From Hemileia vastatrix (lineage: Eukaryota; Basidiomycota; Pucciniomycetes; Pucciniales; Zaghouaniaceae), in NCBI GenBank assembly GCA_030280995.1, contig JASXTE010000008.1:6715001-6779000 (forward strand): 64,000 nt of DNA. The letters run 5' to 3'. Position numbers and translations under genes: made by a program. Every line of letters starts with the position of its first letter. Within the stretch, counting starts at the first letter, position 1. The notes beneath the pieces were generated by a model. It was not told the DNA's origin. It saw nothing but the letters and a program-made list of their open reading frames with translations, and made no database searches. Shown piece by piece: positions 20,589-33,438 of this stretch.

Positions 20589-22247
20589 ATGCTCGGCGCT
20601 GCTTCTTATCTATTCACCACTGGTCTGTTCTCTTACTTCTTTCTCTCTTCTTTCCACCCTTACTCATCTTTTCTTCTTTTCTTCAGCTTCCGGTCTTGTC
20701 TACCGCTCTTCCCCTTCTCTTTCCAACTCCGATTCCACCCTCATCACCCCTCAGAAGTCTAGGAACAATAAATCTTCTTCCCGTAAATCCGTCCCTTCAA
20801 ATTTAAAGCTTCCTGTTCCGCCTCCGCCTCCTCCTCCTCCTCCTCTTCATCCTTCTTCTTCCTCCCAGCGTAAAAGAAATGCCGCTACCCGTTCTTATTG
20901 CCCTCCTTTTCATCGTCCTGGCGGTGAAGTCGGGCCTAGTTATGATTTGGTCGACCAAATCAATCTTGACCAGAATCTGTATAAAGTCCTCGGCATTTCT
21001 AGATCTGCAAAATTTGAAGACATTCGAAGAGCCTATATTTCTAGATCAAGAGTCTGTCATCCAGAGTATGTCTTCCTTCTCTCTCTCTCTTCTATCTTGG
21101 CTCTCTTATTTATGTGTTTTCTTTAGTAAACTTCCCACATATCCCCCTTGCACCGCTGCGTTCCAAAAACTCAGTTTCGCCTATGAAACCCTCTCCAAAA
21201 CATCCTCTAGAAAACTCTATGATCTCAGCAGTCGCCGTTATGATATGAATTCTGACGATTTTCAAGATGCCCAGTGAGTATCTTTGATCTTGTCAGCATT
21301 CAAAAATATGACATCATTTACTTATTTATTAATTAATTCTCTCATCTGAACCCTCATTCACACGATCAATAAATCATGTTTGCTAGATCTTCTCCTCATT
21401 TTAGAAATTTCAGCACCGCAAGTACACCTGCCTTTAATGGCGACGAAACCCTCAACGGGGTCTTGTACGCTGTATTTTGTGAATTCATGGAGGGTGATTT
21501 TGAAATGATAAGGGTGCTAGTTAGTGCGTTTTTTTTTTAATACATCTCCACTTTCTTTTTTCCCTCCCTTGCTGATAACCCTTTTCAGATGCTTTAAATG
21601 AAGGCAACCCAGGTCTTAACCTAGGAGAAGAAACTATTACTAATCTTGAATCCGCCCTCCGGAGACTGCGGGCACTGCTTATGTCTGGTAAAAAATACAT
21701 CCGAGTTATCCGCCATGAGCTCATTCGGCTGTATGATATTCAACATTCACTCCGGTCTCTTTCTTATTTCAATTTGCCTGGTCGACTCCGATGCAGTCTA
21801 GCACTAGCTCGGGTAACGTTAAGCATACCTATGGTCTTGGATAAAGCTGTACGAGAGCGAGAAGATGATGATGAGTTTGCGGGAAGTGGCTTGTTACCCA
21901 AAGGTGTTGCTGGACTGTTAGAAGCCACTGTTGCAGTCCTGGAACGCGGTGAACGAGCGACATTATGGGTCTCTAATCAACAACCACGCAACGATTCTTG
22001 TAACGATAACTTTGAATCCTTTTCACCCCATCCTGAGTTTTCCACTCCTCTTTCATCTCAAAATCATTCCACCGAAAAGAACCCTCCTGTAAATACAGGG
22101 CGTGAACCTCCATCACCCCTCAAAGAAAAATTCTCAGATTTTCCTACTGGATTAACTGAAGACATATCAATATTTAACCATGTGAATGAAAAGTCTACAA
22201 GAAATATCAAACAGGCGAGTCAAATTCGTCCTGGTTTATATGAATGA
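20589..22247 (+). CDS. J-domain (DnaJ/Hsp40-type) protein, basidiomycete-specific C-terminus
   Basis: The only convincing host gene. The J domain reads LYKVLGISRSAKFEDIRRAY, then the HPD loop, then TAAFQKLSFAYETLS and RKLYD. Introns are 21066-21126 (61 nt), 21274-21404 (131 nt) and 21524-21588 (65 nt); the first splits the Asp codon of HPD, which appears only after splicing. I favour ATG 20589 (CACCATGC), joined by an intron (about 20621-20688) to SGLVYRSS; ATG 20569 with read-through is the alternative. A poly-Pro run precedes the J domain. The C-terminal ~200 residues include DFEMIRVLVNALNEGNPGLN and FNLPGRLRCSLALARVTLSI, a block I associate with basidiomycete J proteins. The family stimulates Hsp70 ATPase; partner and location are unknown here. 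Confidence 0.82.
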
Positions 22248-23585
22248 ACATTCTCTTCTTGTACAGAGCATGACTCGCTCATTTCCGATGTTGATCTGAT
22301 CGTTTTTATGTGTGTGGACCCAATTAACATGGATATATATATATATATATAGTCTTTGCTGTTCGCTTTTTTACCATATGTGGCATTTTGATAGTAGTAT
22401 TTAGGTTTTTTATTTTTTACTTGCACATCCTTGTAGACAAAGAAAAAGAAGAAAAAAAACATATTATCTTTTATCTTACTTTTTTTTGTTGTTGTTGTGC
22501 GGGAGAGTGAGACAGGAAGACGGTCAAGGGAGGGGTTGTAAGATAGAATGATTGCATCAAAGTTTTTTTTTTTTTTTTTCAAGCATTCTATTTACGGGTT
22601 TTATGTGTATATACCTAAATATATAAATACGTGTGGGTGTGTGGGTGTAGGTATGGGGGTGTCGTTTTTAATAATGCATTTATTGTCTGTTTGTTTTTTC
22701 CTCATCATCAGGCATTTGCACATCTATTTAAGAAACAAAAAAAAAAAAAAAAAAAAAATACTGTTGTTATCTTTTATCAATTATATATCTGTACGTATGT
22801 AGGTATGTATGTGTGTGTGTGTCCCCAGCAAATAGATATATAAATATCTTCATCACTTTTTCACACATGAAGTTTACTTTAACATCATGACTTGACATGA
22901 CATGATACTTGAAACTAAACAAAATTGATCTGATTCATATGTTGCATTACTACTCTTCCTACAAATACACATTGCTTTTTTTCCCCCACAACTCATCCTA
23001 GCTAAAATATAACCCTTTGAGTCTCCCAAACCTTCAAAAAAAAAAAATACTATATATAATATGTGTTCTATCAATACTCCACCAGCAGAAAAAAGCTGCC
23101 CAGAATTTAGGAAAGAAACCAGGTGCATCGATTGTACAAAGTTGTTCTTCTTTGTCATAGATGTGTGGGTTGGAGTTTTTAATAGGATAGATTATGAAAA
23201 GTAATTTAGTTAATTAGTAAAGCTATTTATTACTCAATAATTTCAAACTATTACAAATCTTTCGAGTATATATATACAGTAGTGTCACCAAGTCTGCTCT
23301 TTAATGTATGTATCCATTCAATGTTAAACTTGATATCTGTATACATGTTTCCATTATAGCTCTCTAAATGGATGAGATGTAACACTCCTAAAGATATAAA
23401 AGGCCTCATCTCGTTCATCTCTGGTTGTTGTTGTTGTTGTTGTTGTTGTTTTTTTTTTTTTCAACATTCAGGCCAATATAGAAATAAAGAAAACCCCACC
23501 AAGCACTGAAAATAAGAGAAGGATTCAACCCTCTATTTGCTCTATTTGCCCATGGAAAGCCCAGCGCTCCTTTATCACATTGTCT
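22248..23585. other. Downstream intergenic DNA with simple repeats
   Basis: (TA)n at 22332-22351, T and A runs (22562-22579, 22737-22759), a GT-rich tract (22629-22660), (TATG)n near 22795-22820, and (GTT)n at 23424-23450. No gene supported. Confidence 0.55.
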
Positions 23586-23589
23586 TATC

Positions 23590-24771
23590 ATCTTACATAC
23601 CTAAAAAGTTTATGTGGAAGATAGTATATTAGAATATTCAACACAATCATCCAACAGATAAAACACTCACTTTTTACTCCAAAACTTGAGCTTTCACCAA
23701 CAAACAACAAGCCCTTGTTGAACAGATTTATAAATTTGGTGCTACTGAAAATGGTATTCTCAATAGGTTGGATAAAAAATATCAAGATATAAATGATCTA
23801 CCTAAGGAAATATAAGATGCATGCGAAAACTTGTAGATTGAAGATTCTGTATGGTCTCATAGCCCAATTTAGTGTCTTCTGGACTTTCTTAAGAGTAAAG
23901 AATTCAACATCACTACAATCTGGATTCAAATAACCACATTAATTACTTGTGTTTTTCATTAAAAGAAAGTGTTTCAATTTTTTAATGATTAAAATCACAA
24001 AATCTTGATAGATGCTACCTGTAAAACTGTCAAATTAGGTCTCTTATAAATCGATTTATTTGTTGACCTTTTTATTTAAGTTAATTGATGTTTCAGCTAT
24101 AGAATCCCACTTCTTTATGTTACTGGTATGACTTGTAGATACATGTAGATTTTTTTTCTTTCCTTTTTTTTTCTGCTTCCTTAGTCAAGAAGCCAAGGCA
24201 TACTATAGTTAAGCACTAAGCCACTCTAAGACAATTTTTCCAAATGAAGTTCAACCTGGTGCAATATTTACTGACCAAGAATGTGCACTAATTTCAGAAA
24301 TAATCATTTAATTCCCACAGTTTAAATACCTTTTATGTACATGGCATATAAACAACAACTTAATACCAAAACTAACAAAAATTATTCAATAGTGAACTTG
24401 AATAGGACTAATATTTTTTTTTTTTTTTTTCAATTATTGAAAAAAAAAAAAAAAACTCAGTGAGATATTAAAATTAGAGTATGAAGATAATAATAAATAA
24501 ATAAATAAATAAAATAAATTCTTCACTAAATTTATTCCTACAAGATCATCAACTATTTAGAAGAAAAGGAGTGGTTATGTTTCAAGAAATTTTTATTTTC
24601 TTTCCTGGGCAAAGAGGCTGGCACACTTTAGAGAGCTTGTAACTTCTTAGATTGAATACCAGTATGTTTCTCTCAAAGGCTTGCTTCAAGTTTCTGGAGG
24701 TGATATAAATAGAGCAACCTCACAATTCACCCTTGAAATATCAAAATAAGAAAATTTGATTTGTGCTGAAA

Positions 24772-24802
<31 letters not shown>

Positions 24803-25318
24803 AATTATTTCAACTCTTCTAAATTTTTTTTTTTTTTTCATTTTGGACTAAGTTAATGTCTTTTACTTCAAGATGATTTCATCATAGGCTGAAATTATTC
24901 AAATCATCTTTTTAAAAGGTATGATACAATATATAACATGAGGGATTTGAAAAAGTATATAATAAATATATAAAGTATCTTCATTTGAAAAAACCCTCAC
25001 ATCCTTTCTCCTGCATTATTTGAACATCAATGGGGATTCCTTGTGACCATGATCATTAGGTAATTTTTAAAAGTGAAAGATAATTTGAAATTTGAAATCT
25101 ACATCAACAGTTGCGTCTAAATCTCACACATCATCATCCCAGTGCAATCAATTATTCAGATGCTCATCCAAAATCTCTAGAAATCTTGAATAAATTTTAT
25201 ATAAGCATCCCCCCCACTTTTTTACAACAGCAAGTTGTGGAAGATATAATACAAAAAGCAAAAGATAGGTTGGGTGGAATATATGAGCCAGTAAGTTTGT
25301 TGAAAATATTTTGATGGA

Positions 25319-25320
<2 letters not shown>
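23590..25320 (+). pseudogene. Decayed MULE (Mutator-like) transposase
   Basis: Plus-strand translation with many stops keeps the family order: an HNHPTDKTLTF zinc-type motif at about 23645, KFGATENGILNRL, KILIDATCKTVKLGLL (first Asp, about 24000), a region AKAYYS-ALSHSKTIFP, GAIFTDQECALISEIII (second Asp, 24270), FPQFKYLLCTWHINNNL (the CxxWH motif, 24325), then YLEEKEW and YVSLKGLLQVSGGDINRA, the MULE segment after the catalytic core. The last open piece (25111-25314, ISIPPTFLQQQVVEDII) would be its C-terminus. A long A tract follows. No TIRs found. Confidence 0.65.

Positions 25321-25349
<29 letters not shown>
25321..25349 (+). repeat. A(29) homopolymer at the MULE / element D junction
   Basis: Uninterrupted A tract; the sequence after it leads into truncated element D. 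Confidence 0.9.
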
Positions 25350-25352
<3 letters not shown>

Positions 25353-25439
25353 AGTATGAGGACATATCCCCTCAGGGTTTGAATGGGTACTTGCTTTAAA
25401 AGCATCAACTCAAAACTCCCACCTGGGAAGTGGCTTTGG

Positions 25440-27216
25440 TGGGAGTGGCCACCATATCCAAACTTGCACCATTTTTAATCAGACTTCACAGAGACTAGCT
25501 TATCAACCTGGTCTATCCAGGACACCTACTTACCATCCTCAGCCTGCCCATCCTTACCAGGGAAACAGGAAAAAGAAGGCTCAGGCTGAGGGGAAGTTCC
25601 TTCCTCTGCCATGGTAAGTAACCCTTCTGATAAGCATGTATGTATGTACAATACTAAGTCTGCTTCTTCAGGAAACATTATTGAGAGTAGTGAAAGAGCT
25701 ATTAAACCTTTTAAAAAAACCTTCCTGTTATAAGTAGCCCAAATGATGTAATCAGTAAATTGTCATTTGATGAGCCTTTACATTTAACTTCAATTCTTCT
25801 TTAGTGAATCCTGCTCTTGAAATTAAAAATGATTCTGTTACAGCTGAGATTTTTGTCCTACTTGAACAAACTTCCAAAGAGATTTTAAAACATTCTCCTG
25901 AATTTAGTGTAATAAAATATAAAGTTCTGAAAGATTTATTGAAGCATGAAAATGACAGATTAAATAAGTTGCATTTACATTGTAAAGTGAGTTCTTCTGT
26001 ACAAGATACAGCTTGTTTTTTAATTAAAAAGACACTTTAAATCATTTAATGGCTCAACAAAAAGTTATAAAAAATGATCACAAATCACTTTCTGATAAAA
26101 ATCATCATCTGCATAAAGTTATTAGTGAATTGAAACCCCTCATAGATGAAAAAACTGCATTAAAAATAATAATAAGACCTTACAAAATGAATTGAAAAAA
26201 TTTAAAATTAATTTCCAAGCTTTGAGTAATAAATGCTCAGTAGAGGAAGACAGAAATATTCAATCTCTTTCAAAAATTGATGATCAACTTTCTTATATTC
26301 CCATGTTAAAAAATAAATTATCAAATCTTAATGAAAAATTCTCTACATTACCAGTTCTTCCTGATGAACATTATAATATAGTAAGAAATTCTACTACTAG
26401 AAATAAAGGTAAAAAACCTGAACAAAGAGTGTCCTATTTTAATTTAGCCACAAATCAATCTGACAATGAATCTATGAAATCTTTTGTGACCAGCAAAAAA
26501 ATTAATACTCATGATGAACCAGCTGTTTCTTTAAATAATGAAATTTCTGAACACCTTTCTAAGCTTCACAAATTGATTACTATGAATAGTCCCAATTTCA
26601 AAAGTTAACAAGCCTAGTAACAAGAAGTATTGGCCTAAACTTGATCAATATCCCACATTTGATGGTGATTCTTCATCTGACTGGTAACATTTTATTCAAA
26701 GAAATGTTAATTTAAAGAGTTCTTATAAATTTCCAAATGAAGAAATTGTTTCTAAATTAATCTCTTTATTTTCCAATTTAACATATATGTGGTATGAGTC
26801 TGTTTTATTGGATAACAATCACTATACATGGAATGAGTGGAAGAAATTAATTGAGAATCAATTTGGTGGTTCAAAATTCAGGTTGGCAGTACAATCATTA
26901 TATGAGAATTCTAAATAGATATCCTCCTCAGCTGAAAAACCTATTTTTTTCCTTTTGAAAATAACAAAACATCTTTGAGCTATAGATCCAAAAATGAATT
27001 ATGATATTTGGAGAGTCAAAATTCTCTATAAATTACCAAATTCTCTCAGAGATTTGATTGTAGCTAGAACTGAGCATGCAAGAGAACATTTCTCTTGTAT
27101 TAATATCTGTAATGAAGTTTTACTCAACCATAGATATGAACCACAGAATTATACCTTAAAATCTTACAATGATCAGCAGAGACTTTCATCAAAACTCCCA
27201 GAAAAATCTGGTAAAC
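25440..27216 (+). pseudogene. Element D gag (5' and middle part)
   Basis: 25440-25613 carries the second-frame exon (YQPGLSRTP, HPYQGNRKKK, LPLPW). The intron-like segment 25614-25671 follows. From 25672 the gag frame (GNIIESSERAIKPFKK) runs with stops through coiled-coil sequence (25804-26600) and a capsid-like part (YPTFDGDSSSDW, QFGGSKFRLA, KLPNSLRDLIVART) until the LTR C insertion after GKLSA. Confidence 0.75.
25614..25671 (+). other. Putative gag intron 2 in element D (58 nt)
   Basis: Donor ATG|GTAAGT, branch-like ATACTAAG, acceptor CTTCTTCAG; exactly the same length as in A and E. Confidence 0.55.
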
Positions 27217-27278
27217 TTTCAGCCTGGATATCCCCAGGACTGAGTAAAAAGTACTTATAAGTAATTTTAAACACATGG

Positions 27279-28431
27279 TGTCAGTGTGTCTAGTATATAA
27301 GTATGATTTTATAGTATTTATTAGTGGTCCTACTACTTATTAATAAAAGATTTAGTGATTAAACCTCAGAAGAAGACTAATAAAATAGTAATACTCAAAT
27401 AAAACTCACAATACTTGGATTTAAATGCGTGCTAGTGGTGGAAAATAGATGAATATAATATAGTTATAGCTTATATAAAGATAATATCAATTTATAAAGG
27501 CTTTATAATAAATTTCTAAATGATAATAATTGTGTTATAATTTTTATTTGAATTGTAGTTAGTAAGTGATATCTAATAACCGCCAAAATCCACTGGAGTG
27601 CACAGACCTTCAATCCAGATGATGTCACTGCTATCCCTGGAAATTACAGCACTGTGAGTGCCCATCACCTCCCCATGACATCCACTTCAAGCAGATTCAA
27701 CACCCAGACCTCCAGTAAGGACCCTCCATCACAATTAATGATAACACAGGCCCAAACCATAAATAGAAAATCCAGATAAAAGCAGATACCATAAAGAAAC
27801 AGGTAAAATAACTCATCCAAAGAGAATATAATGAAACAAAAAGCATATAAAGAAACAAATGAAATTTCCAAGCCCCCAATAACATCCCCAAGCATCCATA
27901 TTAACCCAGCAATGATCTCTCAACCCATAAATCTGTGAATATCCATCCAAGGAAGCAGATTAAGTTGTCAATACTGAGTGTATGCGCCTGAAATAGATGT
28001 TTATGCTTCTGTAGGAATTGTGAGTCCACTGGATACGTCTATATGACCTAAAATAAGCATAAAAACAAAGGTTATAGGCTATTAAGAGGCTAAAACCCAC
28101 TTATATACCTAAATATACATAATATACTGCATATTTCACTGAATATAAGATTTATGTATACATATAAGCCTATGTATGTCAATAATTACTTAATATCACT
28201 TAAGATAAGTAAATTATGACTCCATTAAAACCTTAATAAGTATTATTAGGCTATGGATAAACTATTTAAACTACTATAATTTATATAATAGAGTAATAAT
28301 TACATATATATGTAATAAAATCATATATATTATTGTTTTAAACTAACTTTTAAGATATAAGGTTAATGTACTTAAGGTTATTATATTTTTAGTATAAGGA
28401 ATACTCAGTCTTAGGCATATCTAGGCTGACA
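27279..28431 (-). repeat. Element B 3' LTR (1153 bp)
   Basis: Matches 36190-37365 with scattered substitutions and a ~23-bp indel (extra CTCCCTTACTTATACC in the other copy). Ends TGTCAG...CTGACA. Confidence 0.9.
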
Positions 28432-28443
28432 CTCCCTCACCCA
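28432..28443 (-). promoter_or_regulatory. Polypurine tract of element B
   Basis: Minus strand GGGTGAGGGAG directly before the LTR; elements D, E and F have GAGTGAGGGAG in the same place. Confidence 0.7.
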
Positions 28444-28818
28444 AAAAAAACAATAAAAAAATGTTAAGAAATTTTAATTAAAAGTAAGGAGTGAATAGAA
28501 TTTTTTTTAAATTTTCTATAATACATATACTGAATAAGCAGTATTATTTTGATTTAAATTTTTTCAAGAGATTTTTAAGATCAGAGATTTCATTTTCTGG
28601 AATCCACTGGTCATATTCACTTGATTTATGTTTAAATCTTAATAGATACTCAACCCTCTTTTCTTTAGTAAGGTGTCTCTTTTTAAGTATCTTTTCAATT
28701 TCTCCTTTTCAAATATTTCTTCAGGTTTCTGTTTATGCATTCCTGATCTTCTTTGAAATAGAGCAGTATCATTAGAATGGTATGGTTTTATTAGATAAAT
28801 AGGAAATACTGGATGTTT
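28444..28818 (-). pseudogene. Element B integrase C-terminus / chromodomain-like tail
   Basis: Minus strand HPVFPIYLIKPYHSND continues the integrase interrupted by the solo LTR at 28819. Downstream, FEKEKLKRYLKRDTLLKK and, with frame changes, a YLLRFK-like and WIP-like sequence correspond to the chromodomain-like tail seen intact in element E. Confidence 0.65.
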
Positions 28819-30096
28819 TGTCAGCCAGGCTATACCAGGAGCCCAGTAAATGATATGTTGATTCATTGGACCTGAAAGAAGGTGTAAGAATTTCATTTGA
28901 TGTATATAAATTAATATTTTATTGCATAATAAAATTATGTAAGTATCTTACTAAATATAAGTGTTATATTAACTCTATTGTTATATAAATTATTTATACA
29001 TTTAAATTAAGCATAATATATTTTATATTCTACAAATAATGGCGCATTTTAATGTATTTAATAATTATAAATTAATAATTAATTAATTACAAACATATAT
29101 TATAATTATATGTGTAAAATTGACTTATAATATAATTAAATTAATTAATTAAATTTATATATTAAATAAAACTTTTCATATATTATTAAACAATAATATT
29201 GGGCGCTTTTTTGACCCTTAATTGTGTCAGAAAAATTATTAAATAAATTATAACACTTATTTAATAACATAGTATTAAAATCCCCACTTTAAATTACAAA
29301 TATCATTAAAATAATTATATGTTTCATTTAAACTAATTATTGAATTAATTATGTAGTTAAAACAATTTATTAAAATTGCTTTAAACTGGATTAAATTGAT
29401 TACATGAATTTTTGGTGTGAAAATAATCCTATTTGTTTTACTTAAACCCTTTACATGTCACTATAATGTCTGTTTTGAATTATTTTACTCACTGTTTTCA
29501 TGTTTCAAGCTTAATTGGTTACTAATTATTTTAATTAAGTGTTTTTGGGAAATTATGGTGGGAAAATTAGTTACTTACTCACGGTTTTAGTTGAATGTCT
29601 CATGTTTTTTCTCTCAGTCTCCATGTTTTAGTTCTATTCTTTTTAATGTCTAGTTTCATGTTATTCCTTTTTGTAATTAATATATGGTGATGCTTCAGAG
29701 GTTTACTTGCCTATAAAGGCTTTGGATTATCCCCTGTAGCTGCATCACTTATTATTTACACTCAACTCAATACAATTTTAATTATCTTACATTTATTTTA
29801 TTTTTTATTAGTCTTATAAAATCTAAATTTAAAAGTGAATAAATATTCTAGAGTTGCAATAGGTCTAATAATAAAAATAGTGTTTACCATGCATTGAAAG
29901 TAACCACTCATTAAAATAATTATATTAAAATTTATTAAAACCTTACTGTCATATAAAGTCCCTAAAATCTACTCGTTGCCTCTCTTTTAAAATAACTATA
30001 CTATTTTATTATTTTATATAATTCCCTTTTACATTAACTTTTTCCTCCTATCCATTTCCTCTTCCATTTCCTCTTCTTCTAGACAACCGGCCAATG
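28819..30096 (+). repeat. Solo A-type LTR inside element B
   Basis: Starts TGTCAGCCAGGCTATACC and ends with TTCTAGACAACCGGCCAA. It splits the integrase codons DRKH|PVFPI. TGTTT on both sides (28814-28818, 30097-30101) is a 5-bp target duplication. It carries GCCTATAAAGGC as TATA region near 29710. Confidence 0.8.
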
Positions 30097-31140
30097 TGTT
30101 TTCTATCATAAGGTGCATATAAAATAACCTCAACAGCATTGTTACCAACCATCTTTTTAACTACAAATGGTCCAATGAATGGATCCTTCAATTTAACATT
30201 ACCATTTAAATTGAAATGTAGTGTAGAAACAAGGACTTCATCACCCTCTTTGAACATTTGTTCTTTATGGGCTTTATCCCATCTTTTCTTCTCATACTCA
30301 AACGACTTATTTATACATTCTTGAGCATGTTTTCTGCATAATTCTTGCATTTGAAGAAAATATTTATTACCTGGATGGATATCCAATCTGGGTAATTTAT
30401 TAAGAGTTTTAGCAGGGGTATTAGGTACATAACCCAACCATAACTTGAATGGCTTTTTTCCAGTGACAGAATATACTTTACTATTGTATGCAAATTCTAA
30501 ACCTGGGATAAGGGTTACCCAATAATGTGTGATTTTGTCATTGTCTTTAAAGTTAAGACCAAAAGAACAATATCTTCTTATCATATCTTCTAAAGTCTGT
30601 ATCATTCTTTCTGCTAGCCCATCAGTTTGTGGATGGTGTGCTGTAGAAAGTTTTAACTGACACCCTGAAACATCCATAAGTGATGTCTAGAACTCAGAAG
30701 TAAATTTAGGATCTCTTTCAGAAACTATTGCTTTTGGGAAACCTGCTATATTTAACATTTGTGTCCACCATAAAAAAGCTAAGTCCTTTGCAGAAACCTT
30801 TTTGTGAGTAGGAATAAATTTACATCTTTGTAAATCTATCTACAATTACCCAGCATGAGTTATAACTCTTATGCCCTGCTATTGGCAAACCTGTTACAAA
30901 GTCCATGTTAATTATTTCCCATGGAGCTTTTGGTTTCTCAATTTTTTGTAATAAACCAGCTCTTTTACCTGTTAATCTTTTAGATTTTTGACAAGAATCA
31001 CATGTCTCAACATATTTTTGAACATCCTCTGACATGTTAATCCACCGAGCTGTGGTTTTTACTCTGGTTAATGTTTTATGGTAGTCAAAATGACCTGCTA
31101 ATATATCATCATGACATATACTTAACATTAACTCCTTCAT
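30097..31140 (-). pseudogene. Element B integrase
   Basis: Minus strand HHCC zinc domain (ICHDDILAGHFD, CDSCQKSK, 30820-31140), core Asp1 (NMDFVTGLP) and, after frame damage at 30680-30820, the Asp2 region (RDPKF), then HPQTDGLAERMIQTLE with the catalytic Glu (30048-30677), then the GPFVVKKM barrel region. Stops at about 30690 and 30818. Confidence 0.8.
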
Positions 31141-32256
31141 TGAAGGGGGAATTATAATTACATTACTTAATTTTTTCCTGTAATATATAAAACCATCCTC
31201 AATGGAAACTTTTCCTTTCTATAATGCCTCTTTATACTTATTTGGTAATGTTTTTATTAAAACATTCATTGAAGCATTTGATGGATCATTTAATATTGTA
31301 GTGAGTTTACTCAAGTCAGGATCTGAAGCATACATATCAAGAATTGATTGCATAAATTCATCCTCAAGATCGACAATATAAATGCCATAAATGTTAATAA
31401 TCTCTGATTCAGGAACATAAGCAGGATTATCATCATTATTAGGAAGAGGTACTCTAGATAACAAATCTACATTAGAGTGTAAGGTTCCTGCTCTATGTGT
31501 AATAGTCATCTGACCTCTGTAATCTTGTACAGCTAATTGCCATCTAAACATGTGTATATTAAGAGTTTTCACGTTTAAGAGTGACTTAACTGCACTGCAG
31601 TCAGTTATTAACTAAAATTTTTGGTCTACAAGGTAATAATGTAGCTTCTCCATAGCCCATACTACTGCCAAAAATTAAAGTTGAGTAGCACCATATTTCA
31701 ATTCACTACTTCTTAGACTACGTGAAATATAGCAAATTACTACTTCTGACATTTTTCCTTCAATAAGTTGTTTTTGATGCAAAGCAGCACCCAGACCAAT
31801 AAAACTTGCATCTGTATATAATACAAAAGGCAATTAGAAATCTGGTAATCCCAAGATAGGAGATGTCATCAAACATTCTTTCAACTTATCAAAAGCCTGT
31901 TGTCTTTCATTATTCCAAATGAAAGCTTCTGATTTCTTAATCAGTGTGGTCAATGGTGCAGCAATTAACTGGTAGTTTTTTATATATTGTCTATAATAAC
32001 CACACATACCAAGAAAAGATTGTAAATCCTTTACATTTTGAAGAATGCCAATATTCTTTATTGCAGCCACCTTATTTTGGTCTACACATATTTGTAAGCC
32101 AGATAAAATATGACCAAGCACATTTAAAGATTCAAACCCAAATTTACATTCTTTCAATGCAAGGGTCATTTTTACTTCATCCATTTTCTGAAATACCTAT
32201 CTTAAATGGATTAAGTGTTCATCATATGTCTTAGAGAACACTATGATGTCATCAAT
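31141..32256 (-). pseudogene. Element B RT thumb and RNase H
   Basis: Segments 31834-32184 (RT thumb/connection with LGMCGYYRQYIKNY) and 31219-31572 (RNase H end with HRAGTLHSNVDLLSR). Frames are broken by stops at about 31613, 31672 and 31836. It corresponds to element E 58230-59280. Confidence 0.8.
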
Positions 32257-33432
32257 TTATATCATTAACCATCCCTCAATCATTTCATTATGGAATGTTA
32301 TATCCATTAACTTCTGAAATACTGATGGAGCATTTTTTGGTCCAAATGGCATCCTGACATATTTATATATTCCCATGTGTTTTGTTATCAACAAAAAGTT
32401 CTGTGAATTCTTTTCAACAGAAATTTGATGATACCCTTTATTTCCATCTAAGCAACTTATATACTTAGCACCTTTAAGGGTAGCATGTATAGAGGCAATC
32501 CTTGGAAAGGGATAAATATCATCTACTGTAAATGTATTTAATACTCTATAATCACCGCACAGTCTTGTTTTATCTTCTTCATAAGAAATAAGCACTGGTG
32601 ATATTACACAATATTTTGGTGTAGTTTCAAACTTGACAAGAATGTTAATTTTTAATAACATCTTAATATTATCCTCTATGTCTTTCCTCTTCATTGGTGA
32701 AGCAGGGTATTGTTTCTTTTTAATACTAGCAGGAATATTATCCATATCACAGGCTATACTAATCTTTATTTCATGATCTTTTACAAGGCCAAGTTCATTT
32801 GTACCATGTGCCAAAGCCATAGGGAATGCTTTAATTAAGTCCAAAATATAAATTTTCTCAGCTTCAATTATCTGAGTGCCAAATGATGCTTTTGAAATTT
32901 CTGTTTCCAGATGTTCCATCTCATTGGATTCTCTTCCTTTGCACAGAATATTTGTTACTGACTCAATGTGTAAGACTATGTTAAAAGAATTTATTTTAAA
33001 TTTCCTTTTACCATTCATGCCAATTGTAAAATTGTTATTAGCAGGGTCTAATTTCACACCAAACTTAGTCAGAATATCATTTCCAATGATAAAACAGTTA
33101 ATAAAGTTAGTATTATCCATTACTACAAAGTCACAAGTTATTCTTACATAACCATGTTGATGTTTAAAGAAAACAGAAGATTTGTATCTACCAATGGGGT
33201 GTAGTACTGATCCAAACCCTCTCCAATTTTTACTTCGAAGGGGTTCAAGCTTAGACTTATATTCACTATCAATTTTATGTAATGTATTAGTAGAAACAAC
33301 AGAACCAGCAGCTCCTGTGTCCAATACTATATTAACATTTACACCAGAAATGATAGCTGGAACCATGATAGGTGTCATTCTAAAGTTATCAGCTTGTATA
33401 TCTTTAATGATTTCAGCATCCTCAAAATTCAT
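32257..33432 (-). pseudogene. Element B protease and reverse transcriptase palm
   Basis: 391 open codons: protease IVLDTGAAGSVVS (DTG intact), then RT with KYCVISPVLIS, RLCGDYRVLN, LDGNKGYHQI and MPFGPKNAPSVFQK. The frame ends at GWLMI followed by a stop in place of the Tyr of YIDD; the next codons are IDD. That nonsense change at the active site makes the RT inactive. Confidence 0.85.
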
Positions 33433-33438
33433 TAAAGA

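Noticed and set aside
27665..27895. 75-codon hydrophobic frame present in both LTRs of element B (also 36598-36825, minus)
   Set aside because: The two LTRs are copies of one sequence, so shared open frames do not show selection; no start context or homology.
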